11,599 nt of DNA from Candidatus Odyssella thessalonicensis (GTDB lineage: Bacteria > Pseudomonadota > Alphaproteobacteria > Bin65). The notes beneath the pieces are model-generated. The model was not told the DNA's origin. It made no database searches and was given only the letters and a program-made list of their open reading frames with translations. The translations under genes and the position numbers were made by a program. Shown one piece after another: positions 6,184-11,599 of this stretch. How positions within the stretch are numbered: the stretch's first letter is position 1; each line of letters starts with the position of its first letter. The stretch spans positions 1 through 11,599 of the forward strand of contig SBBV01000388.1 in NCBI GenBank assembly GCA_005240015.1, given 5' to 3'.

Positions 6184-7488
6184 ATGAGGGTGTCGCGCAG
6201 GAATTTCATTGCGAGCGGCGCGCTGATGGGCGCCGCCATGGCCGGTGGTCGTGTCGGGGCCGCGGGCATACCCGACGCGTTGCGCGCCGATTCCGCGCGC
6301 ATGCAGCCGCCGCTCCTCCCGGCAACGGCCTCCGCCTACCGCCCGGTCGTGACCCTGAACGGCTGGACACTGCCCTTTCGCCGCAACGGCGCGTGGAACG
6401 AGTTTCACCTCGTGGCCGAGCCGGTCGCGCGCGAACTGGCGCCGGGCCTGGTGGCGCATCTCTGGGGCTACAACGGCCAGTCGCCGGGCCCAACCATCGA
6501 GTGCGTCGCGGGCGACAAGCTGCGCGTCTTCGTCACCAACCGGCTCGTCGAGCCGACGACGGTTCACTGGCAGGGCCTTGCCGTGCCGAGCGGCATGGCC
6601 GGCCTCGGCGGGCTTGCGCAGCCGCCGATCGCGCCCGGCGAGACCTACGCCTACGAATTCGAGACCCAGCAGAGCGGAACCTTCCTCTATCGCCCGCATG
6701 CCGATGCACGCGCGCAGGCGGCGATGGGCTTGGCCGGCGCCATCGTCGTGCATCCGCGCGACCGCACGCAGTGCGGCGCGGACCGCGACCGTGCGCAGCC
6801 GGGCGCGAGCCGCGATTACGTGATCCTCGTGAACGCGCACGCGCTCGCGCCCGCACGTGGGCGCCCGGCGATGCCGACGCCGCTCTGGACGTGCAACAGC
6901 CGGATCTTTCCCGGCATCGACGCGCTGGTGGCGGCGACCGGCGAGCGCGTGCGCCTGCGCCTCGCCAATCTCGGCCCGAGCGGTGTTTCGCTCGAGCTCC
7001 ATGGCCACGCGCTTACCGTGGCGGCGACCGGCGGCGGCGCCGTGCCCGAAAGCGCCCGCTGGGCCGACAGCGTCATCGATCTGCCCGCCGGCGCGGTGCG
7101 CGTGGCCGAGTTCACGGCGGGGAGCGCCGGCGATTGGGCGCTGCATTGCGCGCTGCCGGGCGGCTTCGAAAGCGCGGATGACGCGGCGGCGCGGCATGGA
7201 ACCGCGGCGCTCATCCGCTCCGCCGTACGCGAGGCGCGCGATCTGCCGGCGGCGGCAGGTTTCGGGCCCTACGGCCCGATCGCGATGGGGCCGCTCTTCA
7301 CCTTCGTGAAGGTGCGCGATGCGCTCGCCGCCGACGACTATCGTGATCCCGGCTGGTTCCAGGCCACACACGCTGCACGCGCTCGCATGGTGGCCAGCGC
7401 CGGCGCCACGGCGCCCAGCCGCCGCGCAGAACCGGTCGCGGGGCGGCAGCTCGAGGTGAAGGTCGTGAAGCCGGGAAGCCGCGCCTAG
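6184..7488 (+). CDS. Degenerate two-domain multicopper-oxidase-like protein, Tat-exported
   Basis: A 434-residue cupredoxin-fold protein resembling CopA/SufI-type multicopper oxidases. A twin-arginine signal (SRRNF, 4-8, then an Ala/Gly-rich segment to about 28) predicts periplasmic export in folded form. One cupredoxin domain contains HWQG (128-131) and GTFLYRPH (165-172); a second contains LHGH (272-275) and LHC (320-322). True enzymes have HWHG, WYHSH and HCHxxxH: here the second His of the first motif is Gln130, the first His of the second is Arg170, and after Cys322 the two His are Ala323 and Gly327. Several type-1 and type-3 copper ligands are therefore missing, and oxidase activity is unlikely. 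It is shorter than three-domain CopA (about 600 aa). The start is supported by AAGGGGGGA. Likely a copper-binding, chaperone or structural relative, as SufI/FtsP is. It precedes a copper-storage-type gene. Confidence 0.8.
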   Translation: MRVSRRNFIASGALMGAAMAGGRVGAAGIPDALRADSARMQPPLLPATASAYRPVVTLNGWTLPFRRNGAWNEFHLVAEPVARELAPGLVAHLWGYNGQSPGPTIECVAGDKLRVFVTNRLVEPTTVHWQGLAVPSGMAGLGGLAQPPIAPGETYAYEFETQQSGTFLYRPHADARAQAAMGLAGAIVVHPRDRTQCGADRDRAQPGASRDYVILVNAHALAPARGRPAMPTPLWTCNSRIFPGIDALVAATGERVRLRLANLGPSGVSLELHGHALTVAATGGGAVPESARWADSVIDLPAGAVRVAEFTAGSAGDWALHCALPGGFESADDAAARHGTAALIRSAVREARDLPAAAGFGPYGPIAMGPLFTFVKVRDALAADDYRDPGWFQATHAARARMVASAGATAPSRRAEPVAGRQLEVKVVKPGSRA

Positions 7489-7503
7489 GGACGCATTCGC
7501 CGG

Positions 7504-7540
7504 CACAGCGCCGCCGCGCACGCCAAGGAACTGCGCTGTG
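7504..7540 (+). promoter_or_regulatory. Intercistronic hairpin
   Basis: CACAGCGC (7504-7511) and GCGCTGTG (7533-7540) are perfect complements with a 21-nt loop, in the 96-nt gap between the multicopper-oxidase-like gene and the Cys-rich gene. There is no T-run, so it is not a standard terminator. It could be an operator or an mRNA-stability element; function is unknown. Confidence 0.3.
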
Positions 7541-7584
7541 TGCGCGCCGTTGAACCTGCGTGTTCGGAATCGTGGAGGATTCAG

Positions 7585-7965
7585 ATGGCGCAACAGCAGA
7601 GACCAGAGCCGGCCGCGCGCGCCAGGCGCGGCGGCGGCGTCATTCCCATGGACGTGCAGCGCTGCATCGAGGAGTGCCTCGATTGCCACCGCGTCTGCCT
7701 TTCGATGGCCTCGCAGCATTGCCTCGTGCGCGGCGGCGAGCACGTGACACCCGAGCATTTCCGCCAGATGATGGCATGCGCCGAGATCTGCCGCGCGGCG
7801 GCCGCGGTGATGATGATCGGCACCGACCAGATGAGCCGCGTCTGCGCCGCCTGCGCCGAGATCTGCGAGGCCTGCGCGCAGAGCTGCCAGGACCTCGACG
7901 GCATGGGCCCCTGCGTCGAGGCGTGCCGCCGCTGCGCCGACGCCTGCCGGCAGATGGCCACGTGA
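7585..7965 (+). CDS. Four-helix-bundle copper-storage-type protein (Csp/DUF326)
   Basis: A 126-residue protein with 16 cysteines, spaced as C-x3-C, C-x2-C and C-x3-C along amphipathic helices: C27, 31, 34, 38, 46, 65, 69, 87, 90, 94, 97, 101, 110, 114, 117 and 121. This matches the Csp family, whose cysteines line the core of a four-helix bundle and bind many Cu(I) ions. Histidines at 45, 53 and 58 may close the bundle mouth. The N-terminus (residues 1-21) is polar and Arg-rich but lacks a Tat or Sec signal, so a cytosolic Csp3-like store is favoured over exported Csp1. The start at 7585 has GGAGG 6 nt upstream and is preferred to an in-frame upstream ATG at 7540. The neighbouring exported cupredoxin-fold protein supports a copper-handling role. 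Confidence 0.85.
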   Translation: MAQQQRPEPAARARRGGGVIPMDVQRCIEECLDCHRVCLSMASQHCLVRGGEHVTPEHFRQMMACAEICRAAAAVMMIGTDQMSRVCAACAEICEACAQSCQDLDGMGPCVEACRRCADACRQMAT

Positions 7966-7975
7966 GCGAAGCGGC

Positions 7976-8752
7976 ATGCGCTGGCTCGGGCCGGCGCTGA
8001 TCGCGGCTGCGGCCGCGGCGCTGATCGTGATGGAACGCCGGCGCCCGCTGCGCCGCGCGACCGAGCCGCGGAACCGGCGCGATCTCCGCAACCTCGCGAT
8101 CGCCGCGGTCGCGGGTGTGACCGTTCATCTGCTCGAGCAACGCGTGGTCGAGCCGCTCGCCGCTCGCGCGGCGGAGCGGCGCTGGGGGCTGCTCAACCGC
8201 TTGGCGCTACCGCGCTGGGCGCGCGCCGCGCTCGGCTTCGCGCTGATGGATTACACGCTCTATTTCTGGCACATCCTCACCCATAAGGTGCCGCTGCTCT
8301 GGCGCTTCCACCGCGTCCACCACCTCGACCGCGATCTTTCCGCCACCACCGCGCTGCACTTCCACTTCGGCGAGCTCGCGCTTTCCGTGCCATGGCGCGC
8401 GTTCCAGGTGCTGCTTACCGGCGTGACCCCGGCCGAGCTGCGCTTGTGGCAGCAGGCGACGCTGGTCTCGATCCTGTTCCACCATTCTAACTGGGGCTTG
8501 TCGCGTGGGCTCGACCGCGCGCTCACGCGCTTTGTCGTGACGCCACGCCTGCACGGCATCCACCATTCGATGGCATCCGCGCACACGAGCTCCAACTGGT
8601 CGAGCGGCCTCACGCTCTGGGACCGCCTCCACGGCACCTATCGCGGCGACGTGCCCCAACGCGCGATCACGATCGGCGCGCCCGACGACCGCCGGCGGCG
8701 CCCGCGTCCGCTTGACGAAGCGCTCGTGCTGCCGTTCCGCGCGCGCCGGTGA
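7976..8752 (+). CDS. Fatty acid hydroxylase/sterol desaturase family membrane protein
   Basis: A 258-residue membrane protein with the histidine motifs of the FA_hydroxylase family, which bind a di-iron centre used to hydroxylate or desaturate lipids: HILTH (H99, H103), HRVHH (H112, H115, H116), HHSN (H169, H170) and HGIHH (H183, H186, H187). Hydrophobic segments lie at about 4-18, 40-52, 84-98 and 133-150, and the C-terminus is Arg-rich and likely cytoplasmic. The ATG lies 10 nt after the Cys-rich gene, with only a weak purine stretch before it, so it probably shares that transcript. The substrate is unknown; hopanoid, sterol, carotenoid and fatty acyl lipids are all possible for this family. 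Its position beside copper genes is unusual, because its metal should be iron. Confidence 0.88.
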   Translation: MRWLGPALIAAAAAALIVMERRRPLRRATEPRNRRDLRNLAIAAVAGVTVHLLEQRVVEPLAARAAERRWGLLNRLALPRWARAALGFALMDYTLYFWHILTHKVPLLWRFHRVHHLDRDLSATTALHFHFGELALSVPWRAFQVLLTGVTPAELRLWQQATLVSILFHHSNWGLSRGLDRALTRFVVTPRLHGIHHSMASAHTSSNWSSGLTLWDRLHGTYRGDVPQRAITIGAPDDRRRRPRPLDEALVLPFRARR

Positions 8753-8865
8753 GCGTCTCGCTCCCGCCGCTCCCGTGGGACGCCGCCCTCTCGCCCCATC
8801 GCATCGGCTTTGTTGGCATGGCCACGGCACGCGTGGTGAAATGCCGGGGCGGAGGAGCGACCCGA

Positions 8866-10155
8866 ATGTTCGATTTGAGGCTGCCCGCTTCGAAGGCGGA
8901 GATCGCGCGCATTCAGAGCGAGCGGAAGCGCGTGGCCCTAGCGCAGGCGAAGAAGGCGCCGTTCTACCGCGGCAAGCTGGACCACGTGCGCGAGGAACGG
9001 CTCGACGATCCGGCGGAATGGGCGAAGATCCCGATCCTCGACAAGGAGGTGCTGCGCAAGATCCCGCCCGAGCGGTTCCTGGCCGAGTTCTGCATCGCCG
9101 AGCCCGGCGAGATCGCCGAATACTGGCGTTCGGGCGGCGCCACCGGCGTGCCGCTCTTCTATCCGCGAAGCTTCGCCGACATGGAGCACACGTTCCTCCA
9201 GCTCGTGCGCTGCTGGGTGTGCGCCGGTGTCGAGCGCGGCGACGTCTGCCACGTCTCGTTCCCGTTCGGCGTGCATCCGGCGGGCCAGCTCTGGGCGCGG
9301 AGCGCGAACATGGCCGGCGTCGGCGTGATGTGGGCGGGCTCGGGCGCCAACACGCCCTCGCAGGTGCAGTTGGAGCTCATCCAGCGCATGAAGCCCACGC
9401 TCTGGATGGGCATGCCGAGCTATGGCTTGCACCTCGCCAATCTCGCCGATGCGCAGGGCGTCGATCTCGCAGCGGGCTCGGTGCGCAAAGTGCTGGTCGG
9501 CGCCGAGGCGCTCTCCAAATCGAAGCGCGAGAAGCTCGAGCGCATGTGGGGCGCCGAGGTGAACGACCTCTTCGGCATGACCGAGATCGGCATCCTCGGC
9601 AGCGACAGCCGCGTGCATGAAGGCTTCCACATCCAGACGGACCAGGCCCTCTTCGAAGTCGTCGACGAGAAGACCGGCTTGCCCGTGCCCGAGGGCCTGG
9701 AAGGCCTGATGGTGATCACGCCGCTCTGGATCAACAACGCGACGCCGTTCCTGCGCTGGAGCTCGGGCGACATCGTCACGATCCGCAACGAGACGCGCCT
9801 CGACGGGCCGTTCTCGATGTTCCCCGTGATGCGCCATGCGCACCGCACCGCCGGCTTCTTCAAGATCCGCGGCGTCAACATGAATCACGCCGAGTTCGAG
9901 GACTTCATCTTCCGCATGCCCGAAGTGAACGACTTCAAGGTGGAACTCATGAGTGCCGCCGACCGCGAGGTGCTGAAGCTCATGATCGAGGTGAAGCGCG
10001 GGCTCGACGCCGGCGGCATTTCCGGCAAGGTCGCAGAAGCCGTGCGCAAGACCTTCGAGGTGCGGCCCGACGTGGAAGTGCTGCCCACCGGCACGCTCGC
10101 GCGCGAGTTCGAAGCGAGCGTGAAGGCGCCGCGGTTCGTGGACAAGCGGCAATAG
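8866..10155 (+). CDS. Phenylacetate-CoA ligase (PaaK) family protein
   Basis: A 429-residue adenylate-forming enzyme of the compact PaaK type (family length about 430). Visible: YWRSGGATGVP (phosphate-binding loop, SGGATGVP at 89-96), FGMTE (236-240, the aromatic-acidic motif contacting adenylate), SSGD before the hinge, IRGVNMNHAEFE after it, and a C-terminal LPTG...FVDKR segment. Expected reaction: acid + ATP + CoA to acyl/aryl-CoA. Relatives also activate hydroxy- and aminobenzoates or unusual aryl acids, so phenylacetate itself is not assured. The start at 8866 has GGAGGAG 8 nt upstream and yields the normal N-terminus. A GTG at 8749 overlapping the previous stop would add 39 residues unlike the family. 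It is not related closely to the ligase at 3757-5340. Confidence 0.88.
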   Translation: MFDLRLPASKAEIARIQSERKRVALAQAKKAPFYRGKLDHVREERLDDPAEWAKIPILDKEVLRKIPPERFLAEFCIAEPGEIAEYWRSGGATGVPLFYPRSFADMEHTFLQLVRCWVCAGVERGDVCHVSFPFGVHPAGQLWARSANMAGVGVMWAGSGANTPSQVQLELIQRMKPTLWMGMPSYGLHLANLADAQGVDLAAGSVRKVLVGAEALSKSKREKLERMWGAEVNDLFGMTEIGILGSDSRVHEGFHIQTDQALFEVVDEKTGLPVPEGLEGLMVITPLWINNATPFLRWSSGDIVTIRNETRLDGPFSMFPVMRHAHRTAGFFKIRGVNMNHAEFEDFIFRMPEVNDFKVELMSAADREVLKLMIEVKRGLDAGGISGKVAEAVRKTFEVRPDVEVLPTGTLAREFEASVKAPRFVDKRQ

Positions 10156-10175
10156 CGACGCCGCCAATGCAAACA

Positions 10176-10261
10176 GTCGTCGTGAGCGAAGCGAAGGATC
10201 TAGCTCGGACTGCCGACAGCATTCGCGTGGACGCCAGGTCTTTCGCTTCGCTCAGGGCGAC
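10176..10261. repeat. REP-like inverted repeat (GAGCGAAGCGAA type)
   Basis: GAGCGAAGCGAA (10184-10195) and its exact complement TTCGCTTCGCTC (10242-10253) lie in opposite orientation 46 nt apart. Flanking bases extend the pairing imperfectly (GTCG 10176-10179 with CGAC 10258-10261; GGATCT with AGGTCT). The unit resembles dispersed palindromic repeats common between genes in alphaproteobacteria. It occupies the gap between the ligase and MetE-like genes and would form a hairpin in their mRNA. Confidence 0.75.
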
Positions 10262-10280
10262 GTTGGAGTAGGAGGAAACG

Positions 10281-11306
10281 ATGCTCGAAACCACGCTTGC
10301 CGGCAGCCTGCCGAAGCCCGCTTGGCTCGCCGAGCCCGAGAAGCTCTGGGCCGCGTGGCGTCTTGAAGGCCCGCTGCTCGCCGAGGGCAAGCGCGACGCG
10401 GTGCTCGCCTGCTTGAAGCGCCAGGAGGATGCGGGCATCGACATCGTCACCGACGGTGAGCAGTCACGGCACCATTTCGTGCACGGCTTCCTCGTAGGGC
10501 TCGCCGGGCTCGATTTCGAACACCAGCGCACGATCGGCATCCGGAAGGACCGCTACAAGGCCGAGGCGCCGGTGGTGACCGGCGCGGTGAAACGCACCAA
10601 GCCCGTGCACGGCGACGAGATCCGCTTCATGCGCGCGCACACCAAGAGACAGGTGAAGTTCACGCTGCCGGGGCCGATGACAATCGTCGATACGCTCGCC
10701 GACGACCACTACAAGAACCGCGAGAAGCTGGCGCTCGCTTTCGCCGAGGCGCTCAACGCCGAGGCGCGCGATCTCGAAGCCGGCGGCGCCGACGTGATCC
10801 AGTTCGACGAGCCCGCCTTCAACGTCTATCCCGACGAGGTGCGCGACTGGGGTATTACGGCGCTCGAGCGCGCGGCTGAAGGCCTCCGCTGCAAGACTGC
10901 GGTCCACATCTGCTACGGCTACGGCATTCCCGCGAACGTCGCGTGGAAAAGGACGCTCGGCAGCCAGTGGCGGCAGTACGAGGACGTGTTCCCGCTCTTG
11001 GCCAAGAGCAAGATCAACCAGGTTTCGCTCGAATGCGCCAACAGCAAGGTGCCGATCGAGCTGCTCGGCCTCCTGAAGGGGAAAGACGTGCTGGTCGGCG
11101 CCATCGACGTCGCCAACGAGACGGCCGAGACGCCCGAGCAGGTGGCGGCGGTGATCCGGAGTGCCATGAAACACGTGCCGGCGGAGCACCTCTATCCCTG
11201 CACCAATTGCGGCATGGCGCCGATGGAGGCAGGCCTCGCCTGGAGGAAGGTCGAGGCGCTGGCCAAGGGGGCCGCCATCGTGCGGCAGGAACTTGGCAAG
11301 GGGTAG
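10281..11306 (+). CDS. MetE C-terminal-domain protein (zinc methyltransferase fold)
   Basis: A 341-residue protein matching only the C-terminal catalytic barrel of cobalamin-independent methionine synthase (MetE is about 750 aa). Visible: VTDGEQSR (56-63), FDEPAF (175-180), and candidate zinc ligands H209 and C211 in HICYG, E251 in SLEC, and C310 in TNCGMAP, matching the His-x-Cys...Glu...Cys set. The N-terminal folate-binding domain is absent. Stand-alone members include methylcobalamin-dependent archaeal-type methionine synthases, YxjG/YxjH-like proteins, and epoxyalkane:coenzyme M transferases, so the thiol and alkyl donor are uncertain. The start has a strong ribosome site (AGGAGGAAACG, then ATG). 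It follows the PaaK-like gene and a REP-like repeat. No DUF1852 partner gene is present. Confidence 0.88.
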   Translation: MLETTLAGSLPKPAWLAEPEKLWAAWRLEGPLLAEGKRDAVLACLKRQEDAGIDIVTDGEQSRHHFVHGFLVGLAGLDFEHQRTIGIRKDRYKAEAPVVTGAVKRTKPVHGDEIRFMRAHTKRQVKFTLPGPMTIVDTLADDHYKNREKLALAFAEALNAEARDLEAGGADVIQFDEPAFNVYPDEVRDWGITALERAAEGLRCKTAVHICYGYGIPANVAWKRTLGSQWRQYEDVFPLLAKSKINQVSLECANSKVPIELLGLLKGKDVLVGAIDVANETAETPEQVAAVIRSAMKHVPAEHLYPCTNCGMAPMEAGLAWRKVEALAKGAAIVRQELGKG

Positions 11307-11311
11307 CCCGC

Positions 11312-11599
11312 ATGTTCAGGAACGCGGCTCTGGGCATCCGAGTCGGACGCGGCGCCGGGTTGATTACGGTCTGCGCGCTTCTGGTCCACGCGCCCGCCGC
11401 GCTCGCCGAGACGAGCAACAAGCTCAAGGACGTGCTGGCGCTGGCCGGCGAGGGCGCGCGCCAGCAGGTCTATTTCACCGATCTCGGCGCCGCCGGAAGC
11501 TTCACGGGCGAGCGCGGCGGGGCGCTGGTGCGTCGATTGGGCCGCCGTCTGATCGTGCCCGGAGTCACGACCGCGCTGGGGCATGAGGTGGCGCAGCCC
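11312..11599 (+). CDS. Secreted protein, N-terminal part (cut by window edge)
   Basis: An ATG 5 nt after the MetE-like stop opens a frame that stays open to the window end (96 codons). Residues 1-32 form a Sec-type signal: Arg-containing start, hydrophobic core GLITVCALLVHAPAALA, and an ALA cleavage site before ETSNK. The mature part begins with a Lys/Leu helix-like stretch and continues to RLIVPGVTTALGHEVAQP. No family is recognised from this fragment. The tight spacing suggests co-transcription with the upstream gene, although no good ribosome site is seen. Third codon positions are mostly G/C. Confidence 0.6.
   Translation, partial: MFRNAALGIRVGRGAGLITVCALLVHAPAALAETSNKLKDVLALAGEGARQQVYFTDLGAAGSFTGERGGALVRRLGRRLIVPGVTTALGHEVAQP

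Noticed and set aside
7585..7650. Tat signal on the Cys-rich protein
   Set aside because: The N-terminus has Arg pairs but no hydrophobic core or cleavage site; the segment is polar up to the first helix.
6019..8091. 690-codon reverse-strand open frame
   Set aside because: It spans three well-supported forward genes and their gaps and shows no family motif; it is a compositional artefact.
8822..8836. CCACG/CGTGG inverted repeat ahead of the PaaK-like gene
   Set aside because: Arms of only 5 bp in GC-rich sequence are not significant, and no promoter boxes accompany it.
8749..8865. GTG start at 8749 (GTGA overlap with the hydroxylase stop) for the PaaK-like gene
   Set aside because: The extra 39 residues do not resemble the family N-terminus, and the ATG at 8866 has a strong GGAGGAG site.
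10281..11306. Firm call as epoxyalkane:coenzyme M transferase
   Set aside because: Only the shared zinc-methyltransferase fold is visible. No coenzyme M biosynthesis or carboxylase genes are in the window, so only the superfamily is stated.

Overview
The window is GC-rich bacterial DNA with strong G/C preference at third codon positions, dense genes, ATGA stop/start overlaps and degenerate palindromic repeats between genes. This style and the gene families fit an alphaproteobacterium, probably Rhizobiales/Rhodospirillales-like, but no ribosomal or other marker gene is present, so genus cannot be given. No tRNA, rRNA, CRISPR array, transposase or phage gene is visible.

Left part (1-5400): a divergent catabolic-looking locus. 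A MarR-family regulator (3272-3760) and an AMP-forming acyl-CoA ligase (3757-5340) point right, joined by an ATGA overlap. Pointing left from the same AT-rich gap are a ferredoxin/FAD/NAD reductase (3183-2140), a short-chain dehydrogenase (2096-1149) and a PaaA/PaaC-like ferritin-fold oxygenase subunit (1017-304). The obvious reading is a pathway in which a carboxylic acid is activated to its CoA thioester, oxygenated by the di-iron protein with electrons from the reductase, and dehydrogenated by the SDR, under a MarR repressor whose likely operator (13-bp palindrome, 3236-3248) lies between the two arms. The substrate cannot be read from the sequence. The oxygenase has no PaaB, PaaC or PaaD partner in the window, and its reductase has the domain order of phenol hydroxylase/benzoate dioxygenase reductases, not that of PaaE. 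A 16-codon ORF bridges reductase and dehydrogenase with ATGA overlaps at both ends. Upstream, at 186-270, is a candidate small RNA or at least a strong terminator.

Middle part (5384-8752): two or three very small leftward ORFs of unknown function, then a rightward copper-flavoured group. This comprises a Tat-exported two-domain multicopper-oxidase-like protein that has lost several copper ligands, a 16-cysteine four-helix copper-storage-type protein (Csp/DUF326), and a fatty acid hydroxylase/sterol desaturase family membrane protein only 10 nt behind it. A long hairpin covers the start of the ribosome binding site of the multicopper-oxidase-like gene.

Right part (8866-11599): a PaaK-like phenylacetate-CoA ligase family protein, a REP-like inverted repeat, a stand-alone MetE C-terminal-domain (zinc methyltransferase fold) protein, and the start of a secreted protein that runs off the window. 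Together with the left arm this makes an accessory metabolic region with two unrelated AMP-forming ligases and one oxygenase system.
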